From Membranipora membranacea (lineage: Eukaryota; Bryozoa; Gymnolaemata; Cheilostomatida; Membraniporidae): a stretch of DNA of 64,000 nt. Position numbers and translations under genes: made by a program. Shown one piece after another: positions 39,301 through 54,300 of this stretch (positions within the stretch are counted from its first letter, which is position 1; the number at the start of each line of letters is the position of its first letter). The notes under the pieces were generated by a model, which searched no databases, had not been told where the DNA came from, and was given only the letters and a program-made list of their open reading frames with translations. The stretch spans positions 1,118,001 to 1,182,000 of the forward strand of contig OU612073.1 in assembly GCA_914767715.1 (NCBI GenBank), in the 5' to 3' direction.

Positions 39301-42300
39301 CAACACTGAGTGGTATATAACTATATATGTTTAATCTGCGAGGTTGCCGAATATAAGAGCTATTCACAGCATTGATGCTAATAGCGCATAGTAAGGGGAC
39401 TCTGTCTTTATAAGTTTCAAAGTACAAATATGTGTATATGCGACAGCAAAATTGGACAGCGATTTGCATTTTCAAACAACTGCTGAAACAGTCATGCTGT
39501 GGTAGTTTCAGTATAGCAGCTTGGGTTGATAGCTTGAGGAGCGATTATCACAGGAAACACCATGCACCAGCAGCGGAGAGAGAATAATACAAGCATCTAT
39601 ATAAAGCTGCCAACGAGGTTATCAATGCGGCAGATAAAGAAGCAGAAACAAGAAATGAAAAGAAATAAATGATCAACATATTCATAACCATCATCACTAT
39701 TGAACAATTTTCTTTTTTTGTCAGACTTTCAAATAATTCAGATTCTGTATTACAATTATTTGTATTATGATGGTTGAATATATGGATCATAAGTTCCTTG
39801 CTTGAGAAATGGTCCGCTGTCAGGTATCCAATGATGTGAGGAGGAGTTATAGTCTAATTATGTGAGTGGGTAAGTAGGCAGCAGGTACATTTACTAGTGC
39901 TTAATACTTTACATACGCTCCTTCGCCTAGGACTAATCCTGCTGAGGCGGCAGCATTAGGAGGCTTTTCTGCTGTAGCAGCTTCAGGTGAGCTAGGCTCA
40001 CTCTTAACTACTGCTTCTCTGTAATCACATCAGGCATATGGCATTGGCAACAAGCTCAGCACTGCATACAAAAACTGAGCATTCTTATGTTAACTTAACT
40101 AACTGATTGTAGATCAGTTCTTTATGGCCTATAACCTTCTCTGCTATAACTGCCCTGGAAGTGAGTAAGTAAGTGGAATTTTGTGGGTGGTAGATTAACA
40201 GTAAGCTATACGGCAGTGGGTTCTAATCCCTATAATACAGTATAAACCAAGTTAATGGATCAAACTTAGATAGCGTGTGGCTCTGAGTCGACCTGTCATC
40301 CAAAGATTCTCTGAACAATCCAATCCAAGTTAGGTGACCATGGAACTCTACATCAAGTCTTTGGCCATAGACAACTCATCTCTGCCATATCTCGATAATT
40401 TGAATCACATTCACTTCATCTGAACAGAGACTACACTACAGCACTAAAGAACTTAAACATACCCTTACACTAATTAATTAAAAAATGACTACCTCACAAC
40501 GACCGCTACATCAGCATAATCTGACCAGGCATACACATACATCACATTACATTCAGCATACACATCTCACCATATCCGACCCATCCATACACAACATCCA
40601 TCTCATAACACCACTCACTTGACACTGCCCGGCATTTTATGAAAGTTTCTGTACACAGACATCATGACATCATCGAGACTGGCCCGCCGATGTCGTGGAG
40701 CCGCCGCTGGATCTATCTCATCCTCTTCTACGGTATCACCAGATGGTACCTTGAGGGTGAGCGCTGTGGTGTAACCTCTTGGTACCTCACTACGCCTCCT
40801 CAGTGCATGCTTCCTCACTGCCGGGGAGGGAGAAGCCCCGCTCAGCACACTAGAGTCAGAGAAATGAGGAGTGAGTGTATGTTCTGTGTCGTATCCCTCA
40901 TGACGTGACGCCTGACGTGACTTGTGACACGAGGCTAATGACATAGATGGCATTGAGTGGTTGAGTCTGAGTCCTTCCTCGCGTTGTTGTGTGCAATCTG
41001 CCTGCGTGTCGATAGCAATGGCAGCGGCATCAAACGACGATTGTCGGCTTATGGAGGCAAGATATCCGGCCTCGCTCTCTACAGATATCTGGGGCGGGTA
41101 CACAAACTGAGAAGCAGTGCCTGTTGGGGGTGTACCTGCTGAGGGGGAGCGACTTAGACGCTCATCTATAGATGATGTGCTGATATAGTTAGAGTTACAC
41201 GTGGCTCTGAGAGAGCTGCTGTATCGGCTGTATGTACTGGATTGGCTCGAGTAATCCGACACAAAATCTACAACATAATACCAGAGCATGTTATAGAATA
41301 TATACAGTAGAATATATACAGTAGGGTATATACAGTAAGGTATATACAGTAGGGTATATACAGTAGGGTATATACAATAGGGTATATACAGTAGGGTATA
41401 TACAGTAGGGTATATACAATAGGGTATATACAGTAGGGTATATAAAGGTAGGATAGTGATATCCTCCTGGCTGGAGAATCATTCAAGGAATGGTAATGTG
41501 CAGAGCTAACCCTGTATATTACTTGAGTCTGATTATCTTCCTCGGCTGCTGTTAGGATGATTTTCTATACACTGCCCTAATAAAGCTTCCTCATCAACAG
41601 ATGAGTGGAAAAAAGGAAATTATAATTATACCTCCATATGGCCAAGTATTATTACAGAAATACACAGACTAACAACCTGATGTGAACCAATCTAAGTCTA
41701 CTATTCTGGTCGTGCAGTGAATGTCTGTGATTTCTGTTAGTTATAGAGCTAGAGATTTAATATCAAATCCATAAGGGCTGTTGTTAGCAGCATACAACCC
41801 TTAGTATGACAATCATTTGTATTTATCTCAAACCAAGAAGTGGAGCTAGGTGTGACCGGAGTACTAAGGTGTCACTGCCCTGCATATATATAATTATATC
41901 AAAGTGACCTCGTACTGAGACACAAACATCCCACTTCTCACTCTCCCATCTAATCACACATAAATAACAACAACTCCCTAAGGGTAAGGTTAGTTATATT
42001 GGAACACGGGCTGCAGACTGACAGACAGATTATGTTCTCCTTTTGATATTATGCTGCCAATCAAACATCATGTGATATATTCTACTGCCATGTCTACAAT
42101 CTGATCATATCTAATCAGGATTGTACATAATTTAGCTGGAGGCATTTTTGTTAATATTTGCGGAAATCCCCAGGGAAATGACGCAGGCACACAGGTGCTC
42201 CCTGTCTGACACCTACCTTCACCGTTATATGGCTTTGGTTTGAGGTAATATATATTCAAACAATCGTTAGCCTGAGTGCCACCACCAACTGGTTCTAGGA

Positions 42301-45300
42301 TAGGGGAGTCTTGTCCGCTGTCCCCAGGTCGACTTTCATCTGATGAACTTGAGGAATCACTATCAGATAGAGGCTTGGTGGGCGGGGCTTGTAATGACTT
42401 TTTGTGACGAGAGATAGCCAGCATCTCACAATGTATACAGTGCGAAGCTATAATAAAAACAAATTGACATCATTGTGGGGACAACTACAGAATTACCTTC
42501 AATCAGAATGAGCGGTGCTTTTTTATTCAAATTATTGTAATCACTTCTCTCAAAATCCTTGCTCTTTCGGACAAATTTGTTGCAAAACCACTCACACAGA
42601 TTAAATTGAGCTTCATCAATGAGTGAGCAATGCTCAGCTAGTAGGTTTTGGTAGTTTTGGTTAGAAAGACCCCCCCCCCCCCCCACCGTATCATTCCACT
42701 GCAAAGTTGATTTATGTATATGCCAATCTAGTTTAAGTGCTCAAACAGTGCAAGATGCTGGTAGAGGCATTTCATTATCAACCAGTGGTTGATAATGAAA
42801 TGCCTCTACCAGCATCTTGCACCGTTTGAGCACTTAAACTAATGCCAATCATGTGTGTAGTAGCTTTCACATCATGTCATCATACCTATATATACAGCCT
42901 TAATTGATTGTGTCACTCTTTACTTTTTTCGCAGAGAATTATTTTCGCAGCCTGTATTGATAGGCTAAAAAATAGGATAGGTCATCTCTAGTTTCAGTAC
43001 CCAGTATATCAGACGGATATTTGTACTACTTAGAATAGTCTACACATGAAAAGGAACTAGGACTTGTGCCACTAGGCTTCAATATCTTATTATGAGCAGA
43101 AATTTTTTGAAAAGAAAGAAAATAAATAATCAAAATATTCAGATATATATATATACATGTATATATATCTACTGCTACTGACAGCAGGCAAAAACAGCGG
43201 GCCAGAGCGTTTAAAATTTTAATCACAACTCAAATGCACTATCTCACACCACCTTATACTAACTGTTTTTTTATCGTAATATAACCAGAGACTTTAAATA
43301 ATAGATTACATCCATGGTCTCTAACATCACTGTATAACTATAGGGTGTATTATGTATGGGTGTAGAAAATGATAAGGGTACCCTGTCCTCGATTTTGTGG
43401 TCAAAAAGTGGAAATGAGAACTACCCAGTTCTTTGCTATGAAACAATTTGGGGTTGATTTGAAAAAGAAATATGTCGAAACAAACAACCAAACCAACAAA
43501 ACATGATGACAACATAAATGTTGCTGTTACTGTCAGCAGTGATTCGTCAAAAATCATGTACCTACCTTTGGCAGAAGGTGAGTTCGATTTCTTCTTGAAC
43601 TTCCTCTCAGAGTTTGGGGTACCGACATGATTGAGCTCCGTCTCAGATGATACACAGCTAGAACTTGGGCTAAGGTTTGAAGGAGAGAGAGCTCCGTGTC
43701 TGCCGAAGAGAAGACGCTTAGCACCAGCTAGCTGACTTCGTGCAGTCATGTCCAAGGACTTGGATCTGCCCTGTTTCTTCTGAGGCACCTCCAGAAATAA
43801 TGAGGGTGATTGCTAAACACAGAAAGCAGAAAGTCAGTCACAATATCATCCTTTATGTAAATGTCATCAAACCTGTCCAAAATACTGACGGACAGTATGA
43901 GGAGCTTAGCCTCTGGTCCTACAAACCAGTAACAAAGTCAACATCATGTATGGGACAAGCTAATTGCTGCCGTACACAACATGTTATTTTGTGGACTCGA
44001 GGCTTCACATTGGCCAGTTAATAACATTGGCAGCCAGGTATTTATATCACATTGAAATGTCAACAGTTTGACAGTGAGCTTTAGGCATTGTTAGCACAAG
44101 TGGCCTCATATCATCATATTTATCAATATTGAGCCATATTCGTCATCATTTACTACTCTCTGACACCAAGTGTGAAGAGCACTTTTTATTTCCTAGCATA
44201 AAGTGATATAAGACACTACATCGGCAGCATTAAATCAAATCAGCACACAGCAACTACGGCATGTCAATCAGCTAAACGAAACTGACACCTTGAATGGAGA
44301 TTTGACAATGATTATTTCCGTTACCAGCCTGACGCACTTTAACAAAATCTATGTTGTTCAAAAAAAAAGTGTCAAAACTTGGTGGTGTTTGTTTAAGACC
44401 GCCTTGTTTTAAACTGCAGTTTTGATACACAGCAAGGTTTAGTGCTTCGCGCCTTGTACAGTTACATCACCCTCAGGTACCTCAGAGTGAGAGAGAGAGA
44501 GAGAGAGTGGAAAGCATAGCCCAGATGTTACGGATAATATATACACTCAAATAACTTAGGGACTAACGTATCACAATAGATAAAATATAATTGTTACTGA
44601 ATATTGTTTCTCTAAACAATTGTTTACATTGTCAATATCTCCCCTGTCCACAATGTTCAATATTAGAAAAATTAATCTGGTGTGAATTACAGACAGACCG
44701 TTTCAATCAACAGGCATCGTATCACATCTTACCTTCCCTGGCTGTGCCTCCTCCTCCACACATGACGAGATCTTCTCGATGGCTGGCATACTCGGCGACC
44801 TTGACCTGGCAGATCGCTGAAAGAGTGGCATGTTAGACGACTCCTCTACAATACACGGCAGACAGTTAAAACAAAGTGCGGCATCCTTTATAGGAAACAT
44901 ATCATCACATCTAAACTAACAGCGTGACAGCTGAAATCTGCTAATGGTCGTAAAATTTTGTAAATCTATCTACAAAACTTTAGTATACAATTATCCGCTT
45001 TTAGAATTAATTCAGCATTCTAATAATGTCAAAATTGTCAATCCTCGCCCAAGTCATATAATCAGGGAGTTTTTAATTAGTAGTTGGCGAACCAGGAATC
45101 GATGCAAAGTGCATGATGCAGTATTAGGCAGAGATGGTAGGTTATTATATATTATATATTACATATGGCAATGATTACATCAGCTCCAAGGAGGAGGAAC
45201 AATGCATAGAGACAAGAAATAATAATACAGAAGTGGAATCAAGCAGGAAGTCATGGAAATAGAACTCGTGACTTTATGAAGAGTGAGGACTGAGAGAGGA

Positions 45301-48300
45301 TAATGAAGATAAAAGAAAACTGACAATATTACATTATCTCAGCTTTTCTTATGCTAGTTGAGAATTTAAGCCATCATCAAGGTAATGTGGAAGTTGCCCC
45401 CACTCTGTTGGGCAGCTCAATGACATTACGATGAGCAGTAGAATACAGTAACTGTTGGTAAAGATGATCACAGTATAGGATTAAGTGTAATGTGCAAAGG
45501 TATGACACCAAGGTGTATACCCACCTCATGTGAACCAAGCACTACAATCGTCCTAAATATGGAGGCCTGGCGACAGGCTGAGCATGAAAAGCATGCAGAG
45601 GTCAAAATCCCCCACTGCTATTTCTCAAAACAGTGTCATGTCAGTTAAATAAACACAAATATCCGTCATATAAAAAAACTGCTCAGTAGTGATTTCAGTG
45701 ATAACTTGCCAGAATTATAGATCGACCTTTAAGTTCTTCAGATATTGTATACTAATAGGAATTTGAATTATTGGTTTCCAGCTCAGACCTCTTTGCAAAA
45801 CTAAATACACAGTAAATACTGCATCGATGACCTAACCTTGAAGTACATACTATCAGTGATTACGAGGTGTAGTATTTACCACTCATCAGGTGTCGTTGTA
45901 ATGTCGGTCGTAAAGCAGAAGTTTTGCTGTCTACCTGACAACCATGAAATGGGAATTTGAGGAGATGGCAGCCATAAAATATATGATAAGATAACAGCTT
46001 GATAATATTGGCAGCTAGGAGGTAAATAGCGCACCTGCAACAGCTAGATAAACGGAAGGGAGGGCACCTGTTCACTTCTCATATCTGAGTTTCAACATCA
46101 AAATTGTCTCCCATCCCTTGTGAGCGCATAGTTCTCCGTATACCCAAGGAGTTAGAAACAGCTCCTTGGTATACCACACATATATCTATATCTACTCACT
46201 GTCCAAGTGAGATGGTTTAGCCTCACCATACACCTCATTCGCTAATATGGCACAAATAGGATTATTGCGTTTAAATACTGCAGGTAATTAAGTAAAATGT
46301 TTTCTTAAAATTCTCAGCTTTGAGCAACCAGCTAACTAGACACCAATAGTACACTCACAAAGCTGTTAATTGGCTATATTATATAATTATTACTAAAACA
46401 ATGAAACTAAATTAAACACCAGCAGCTGTGGCTTAATAGTTAATGATCGATAGGATTAATAATTATCTTGGGAGGGGAGAAAAATAAACAGTATTCTCCT
46501 AGCACTGTTCTCAAAGATTACTCCGATATCACTGGCAGAATCAGGTGTTTGATATCCTGTTACCCTGAGCACACGGTATTTCGTCTTCTAACTGCTCATC
46601 CGTAATACAACAACAACAACATTATCTGACTTGCTATCTACTTACTGGCTCAACGGAGAAAGTAGATAAATTGAAGACCTAGCCGTGAAAGGGCAGCAAG
46701 GTATGACTTATGACCATAAACTTGATAATAGCACAGAGTAAGGATATGAATATCCTTACTCTGGTGATAATAGTAAGTCTATGCTTATGACCTCTCACGG
46801 CATTGACAAAGTACTCCTCTCAACTACACCCTAATCACAACAAATAACTGACATTCAACAGTTAACACAATTCACTGGTCCGAGATAAACTCTGAAAAAT
46901 TTTGACAAAGGAAAAAAGTTGGACATTAACTTACCAAGAATGTAGAGAAGTAAAATACGATGCTATAAGATAGACAGCTGAAAGATGATTAGGACAGTTG
47001 GGCAGCGAGCTTACTGCTGGCAGCGTTGCCGTTAATGATATACACAGCTGTGCCTGACACGAGGTGCAGATTGTATGGAGTACTGAGGCTTATCTCCTCC
47101 AGGGCAGCGTAACAACAGAAAGCTCAACTACACAGCGCAAGCCATCATCCGATCTACACTGTTTACTAATTGCTGTATTTTTAGATTTTAAAAGAAATAG
47201 ATCAAAATTCATTGGCATGTGCTCACCACAACTCCCAGTTGATTATATCGGCAGCAAACAGCGAGTACAGATTGGAAAGTGTGGATGCCACAAGTTATAC
47301 CTAGCAAGCTATAACCCAGCAGCTCGCTGCTGTTATGATGAGATTACAAAGAGAACTGGTAATTTATTTTTATAATTGAGATAATTGATTTGAGAACCTC
47401 TAACATTAAACCAGGTTACACTGCAGTGTAAACAGTGCGGTTTTGGCTGTTTGGCCATTAGTGAGGTGATGTAAATAACACAAGTCTGACCGCTGCCACA
47501 CCTCGGAGCCGACAGCATAGTGATACTAAGAGAAGAATACAACTCCCCTGAACCGTACAGGGGCCACAAATGGCAGCAAAGGATAGAAGGGAAGCAGACT
47601 GTGAGGAAAAGCCAACAGCTGATATCGATGCTCTGCCAAACTGAACAGGACATGGCATCACACTACAAACATCATACTGAGAGACAGAAAAGTCATATAA
47701 GTATAAATTCACTTGACATTAGAGAGACTGACAAAATGACCTGGAAAAAAGAGATAGGTGAAGGATGAAAATGAGGAGAGTCATCATCTACAGAGTCACA
47801 ACCATTACTGCATTTCAGCCTCAAAGAAACACTGCCCAGGATCAAATCCAAACACTATCTTACCATAAAAAGCTGCTCATTACTCCGGCATGGTATCAGC
47901 AGAAGTGTTCGAACTCGATCAGAAGCTGAGCGATGTATAAGGATATAACCTACTGCTCTCAGGTAGATGTGTTTATCTAACAGTGCTGATGCTAGCACAC
48001 TGATACACATAACCGGGCCCGGCGAGCTATAACTGGGATAAGAAGGATATGAGGCTGTAACATGACACTTTCGATCACTCGACAAATAAACTGGATTTAT
48101 CACTGAATTATAGGATATCACAGCAACATGGCTTATATCTCGCCAACAGCTGATCCATTAGTTTTTCAGAAGCGTGACAGTTGTGATAAGGTAGTGTGAT
48201 ACTGTAGCAATACAGTTGTGATACAACAGCCTCACAGTGTTTGTTATTTAGCTGCACTATATCCCCAACTCAATAACTGAAGGTATTTAAATGTTCCTTC

Positions 48301-51300
48301 AACCTTAAAAATCGACGCAAGCATGATTTGCCAGATTCATTGACTTCATAACCAATTTGTCATAACAAGTATTCTATAATTCCTAATTTCATCTTCCTAA
48401 GGATGAAATGTACTGTAAGAGGACAATTGCCAGTAGAGTTTTAGCCAAGGTGACCCAGGGCAGTGCAACCCAGGGCAGGCAGCGCAACCCAGGGCAGTGC
48501 AACCCAGGGCAGGGTAACCCAGGGCAAGGCCATCCAGGGCAGGGAGACCCAGGGTGGGGAGCCCCAGGGGAGGGTGCTAGCAGATATAATAATGTCACTT
48601 CCACAGTATAAAGTTATGCTGATCAGGGAAGCTGTATGCTGTGACTGGAGAAGATAATGTGAGTGGTATGAATATTCTAAAGCATATTTATCAGAGGACT
48701 TGATTTTCTAATCAGTCCCTACGGTCAATGATGGTCAATGACTTCTGAGGCTTACAAACGCTCGTAGTATTTAATTTCTGATAAACTCACATGGGAATTA
48801 TAGCTATGTCTTTTTTCATGTTCGTTGAAAACAAATCAAATGGCTCAAGTTTGATGTGATGGTACATAAATAGTTGTTTACCCAGAGGTACTTTTTTTAC
48901 CAACCATAGTCTGGTGAAATTTTTCTCTGTGATGACCCTCGCCAACCAATGACAGCCTGTTTCAAGCTGCAGTTGAGACGATATGGATCTGAGAACTATG
49001 TTTGGGTTTGCTATGTGAAGTGATCAACATTACTCCCTCACTCTAGGACAGCACTCTAATCATTGACATACTAAATTAGTTACACTAGAACAATATGAGT
49101 ACATAAGTCTAACCTGTCCAGACCCACCTCGAGTTTGACGACATCGTCCTCGCGAGCACATCGTTAAATCTTCCAGTACGTATTTGCTGTAGCTTTTACA
49201 AAACTTGGTACAAATACACGAGACAAAAATTTTAGAGTAAGCGCACCCCATAGCAGCTCCCTCTCAATGCCAGTCCTCTTTTAAAGAGTCAGGGTGTTCG
49301 TATAACTGAGCTCAAAATTTTCCCCGCAGGGGGTAGGTATCGGTTGCCTAACCCTCCTACGTGAGTCACACCCTGACATTCAGCAATTAACAAATTTCAG
49401 CAGCAATACCACACCTCAAGCTGAGAGTGTTCACAGCTTCCCGATACATAAATAGGTCTAATACACAGATGCAGAGGCGTGGGGTTGGCGAAAACAAATT
49501 CTTCAAGAGCTTCTGCACCAGACATACATAGGAATGAGAAATTAGGCATTGCAATGTACCACAAACACGACTGATTTCACACAGAGAACTATCTGAGACT
49601 GTTACTTGCCACAGGCAAACCAAGATCTAACCAGGGCACCAGAAGTATTTGTCAACAATATGTAAGACATAGAGAAGAAGACAGATTATACTTTCTCTGA
49701 TTTTTGACATCTTGAGACCGATGAATGAGTTAGGTTTTGAAACGAACCCAAGGCCAGTATACAAGAAAAATTTATGTTAACAAGTGGTCAAGTAACACCC
49801 AGTAGGCTTATATTACCTCCATCAGACAGAGATACTTTGACACATGTTGAGTTTATCCAGGAGCTGATCATTGTATCTCAGTCCCAGATCTGGTCACTGA
49901 TACCCAAATATCCGTAAACTGCAGCTTCCTACTCCGCCGTCCCAGCAGCCTACTCTGCTGTCACAATAGGGTTTATCTCCTTATGCTGTTATAACGCTAA
50001 GTGTCTGATATATAAAGCTTTATATATAAGCTTTATATATAAATGCTTATTAATCCTCCACATAAGCTTGGTTCTCACAGCGATAGACAGTCTGTGTGAA
50101 TCTCTTGTAATACAGAAGAGTAAGGCAGCTGTTCCTGCTGTCTGTCCGTAAGTCTGTCTACTTCATTAGAATTTGTAATATTACTGAGCAGTCAGCAGTA
50201 ATTCAGTATTCAGTAGTCATGTTATATATTCATATTCCTCTCAGCAGTAAAAGAATAATAAATTAAAAGCCACACTTATAGTAATGAGATCAGAAAAGAA
50301 TTGACGATTGCCGTTTGTACTTAACAGTATAAACAACTAATAATAACTGCGGGTTGACTTGTAACAACTCTACCAGCGCTATATTGTTTGTAATGTTCGC
50401 TTCGCTTTTAGGCAACAGCCTGTCCACCAAAACGAGATGGAACGATCACTTTGTCCAAGACTATACTACTTATGATCAGTATTCAGAGCAAGGGGAACCT
50501 AAAGCCACTGACATCTGCTGAGAGCTAGCATATAAATTATTCCTTGGCCATAAGCTGCAGCACGCATTCCTCATTAAGAGTATTAACTACAGAAGCAAAC
50601 TTCTATCGAACATCGTGATAACATCGGCCATACTTTCGATCGCTGATATTAATTGAACACCTCCGATCAGCCAGTGCAATCAATAAACTTGATTGGGATA
50701 AATTAATTAGACACTAATGCTTTGTAAGTCAATTATAATTGTGAGGATGAGACAATCCCAATAGGTGTCTGGGTAGTTCGACAAACAGACAGACAGAGAG
50801 GGGATAACTATTGGATAAAAATAAGAGTGCGACCATCACATCAGCTCCCTCAGAGCTTCAAACCAGCGACACTTCTCAACATCACCTCAGATATCACGTA
50901 GGGGTTATTTGTTGATTAGCTGAATGGGCAGCTAGGCTGACCTTGGATGTTATATGAATGAATGAAAATGAGGTTAGAAAGATGGGCAAGGCAAAACAAG
51001 AATCAATGCTCAATGACACGTCGCACTGGATTATTGTTGCTCTGACGAGAGATCTTTGGAAAGCATAAAATTCGGCGGGACTAGATCAAAAATCCTGCTT
51101 TGTGGATGTGTAGCAGACCTATTTAGTTTAGCCTATGTATATAGTACAGGTCATGATTTTCCCATGTCACATTATTATACCTTAATGTTAGACTAAGTGT
51201 TCACTCTGAGTACACAGAATCTACTTACATTTTTAGAATCACGGTTCTTTGTGCGGTATGTTTGTGAAGATATAGACTATGTCAATCAGGTGAAGCCCTA

Positions 51301-54300
51301 CAAAACACACAGAAGTAAGGATTTAAAATAACCCCTGGCCACAATGTAATATATCTCTTATATTTGTTAAGCAAAGAATCATGCAGCAAATTGAACAAAA
51401 TAAGACTCTGCGCTGGTAATACGCTACAATCGATCCCTCCGACGCAATTATCAGCAAAGTTCTTGAATTCTAATAATTAAATAATTATTGTTAAATGCTT
51501 GTAAGGTTGTTACCTTTGACACTTTATCAGTGGTGACGATCAGGATGGCAGTAAGTCTGCTTCTCACATGATGACTGGTGTGAGCAAGTGCTCTTTACAC
51601 GGTGAGCAGTAGCTGTCTAAAATGACATCTCCATCAAATCACGCTACTGTCATCATAGAGGCTGAATGGCTTGAGGTGACTCGGCTGACTAGCTAATAAA
51701 TCATCTGGAGGTGCCGTGATAAGCTGAACTGAAACGGAAGGAGGAATCGGCAGAGCCTTGATTGAATGTCACGCCAAACTGATTCATTTTTGACAGCAAT
51801 CAAGCATAAATTCAATAATCCAAGGAAAATAATAGCTTGGCGCGTCTACATGGCGTAATGAAAATTCAAACAGCGGGGGGGGGGGGGAGAGTATCGTGAT
51901 CATGCATGAGAATCACTTACACGCCCTCACTTCACTAACTTTCTCATGAGCCGCTGATTTCAACAGAAAAATCTTCTCATGAGATTTTCATGGCTTATAG
52001 TCAGTAATTGAAGTAGTACATGATTAATATAATTTAAGTTTTGTCACACATCGCAGACTCATCAGTTTAATCAATAGAAAAGTTTTGTCGAGCACTGGAG
52101 AAAATATAATATGATGTAATTAGGAAGAATTTCCTTTTTTTTAAACTTCTCAAACCATTATCCCATAGTAGCCCAGAGCAGTAATAAGCCGTAGGGCTTG
52201 TCTTATAACTGCGGGTCTGTACTCATCATAAGAAAACCTTAGTTGGCCGGAAAGGGATAGCCTGGTGAGCCCTGAATGCCCATCCTATCACAGTGATAAT
52301 GTTGGGGGGGGGGGGCTATATTACAATCGTTTGACAACACAAATTAGTTCAATTGTAATGTAATGTAATTTTGCTAATAATGAGCAAGATTAAAATGACA
52401 TGTACACTAATTTATAATAAAAAAAACTTACTCAAGGAAGAACGAGAAAGACGTTCAGTAAGAGAGTGCTGTGCTTCAGTGTCGAGTTAGTAGTGGAATG
52501 AGAATCTGTTCATCTGAAAGAAACGACCGTCATATAAATTATCCCGACACTGCAATAAATTCTATTCATGGTAAAATATAATTAATTAGCCTGAGATTGT
52601 ATAGACAAAAAACTGGGCAAAGCTGGAAAAACATGATCGCTGCCGCAATGCTACAAGTAAAAACTCAGCCAAGTTTGAAAAAAAAGATTGTCGATCAATA
52701 TCATATCAATCAAATAACATAATTACGTAACGCAAACCTAACATAAGTTCCTATGCCCACCAGCGCTGTCGGATTAGTCCTAGCTGATTAGTTCGTCCAT
52801 CACTGGTCAGACCATTACTGATAATTAGACAAAGTTCACCACAAACCCGCAAACGATGAATTAACCAGCGGAGGAAAATGTCATACACACCGCACAGCGT
52901 GTGACATATATCGGTACTAGTTAAACTCTGTATGACAGTATCATAGGCTGTTGCTGTGCACTATAGGTCATTGGAGAGCGATGGTGTGTTTACAGGCCCG
53001 TAGTTCAGGGGGAGGCAGGGAGGCACTGCCTCCCCTAGAAAGCTAAATACAGCGGCCTAAAAGCACTATAATTGAATAACCTATGTAAGGATCAACTCCT
53101 CGCGGATTTCCATTTGCTAATTGAGGAAGAGCTTACAGAACCCCTCCTGGTAATGCTTCGGATGCACCTCTGACGTTTGCCTCCCCTATCATTTTTTCTA
53201 AACTACGGCCCTGGCTTACCAACGAGTGAACAGCTGGGGGAGTTCAAGTAAATACCATTGCAGAGAATGACATCCCTTGGAGGGTCACACAGATAATTCG
53301 ATGACATTTACAGAGAACTATCCCTTATGAGCTCATACTCTCATATTCACTATAATAACTCGAAGCTTCGTATTAATGTTACAAATCTCAAGGGTATACT
53401 CTTGTGTATATCATGTTGGTTTTGTTATACAAACCTTAATACAATCTCGGCAGACATGAATTTACGAAAAAAATGATGTAACATCATGCTTTTACAAACC
53501 TTGTCTTAGATTTGCAGAGAGGGAGACTGCATCTTCAAAGCCTTGGTTCTCACTCATTCTTCTCTCCTCCTTGGTGCGGGCTGGTTGAGGCTTTCCTGAT
53601 CAGCAATGTGGATAGCTGCTGGTTAGGTTCTCATATTGTGTAGCATTTCAATGATGTGTACGATGATTACAGCCACTTGCCTGATGATGTCATAACAGTC
53701 AACTCATATTTACACTGGCACACTGGCAGTCACACCATTCTATACGCTCTCAAAATATAAACTACCAACACACTTCAACATGATCACATAACATCCCATT
53801 CAAAACTCATATCTTAGTACTTAACCCTATAAGCATACTCTACATAGTGTCAGCTGTAGTAAATGTAAGCAATCCTCAGGCATACTATATTGTGAGTACA
53901 AGTTAACTGCAAACACCCAGCAGGCATGCGAGCCTCCATGCAAGCAAACAACACAAAGCAGGCTTCATCACTCATTGGGCAGATGCTCAGTAGTCTGTGT
54001 CAAGAAATCTCAATCTCCAGAACTGACTGCTTAAATAATTCTTATACTAATGTTACCTTTGAATACTTATTTTAGTTTTCACTTACTAAATCGAGGACCA
54101 GGATTATGATTATCTCGAGAGTTACCTCCTCATTACCAAAGAGTAGACAACTCCTAACAATTTACAGACCAATCAAATATTGGAAAGAATAATGTCACCA
54201 TGGAGTTTGGAGTTTGTCCCAACTAACTATTGTCACTAATGATACGATAACTGTAATCAAAATTGAGTATTGAGTACAGCCATACCCTCTTACTAAAATG

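Larger units (their letters stand above)
44846..53499. other. Large DGK introns, 5' part
   Basis: Besides the candidate exon at 49128-49251, the repeats listed and the MITE at 52993-53213, one more possible exon is 45880-45934 (phase 0 in, phase 1 out, [10 protein letters not shown]). G runs occur at about 51876 and 52303. Nothing else is supported. Confidence 0.4.

Noticed and set aside
41268-41486. Two overlapping Tyr/Ile-rich minus-strand ORFs
   Set aside because: They arise from the 14-bp minisatellite in two frames.
50394-50537. 47-codon plus-strand ORF (M-F-A-S-L-L-G) inside a DGK intron
   Set aside because: It reads well but is short, alone, with no second exon or poly(A) signal.
52430-52510. 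Possible minus-strand exon with a good GTAAGT donor
   Set aside because: Every frame after the best acceptor (TTTCTTTCAG) has an early stop; at most a non-coding first exon.
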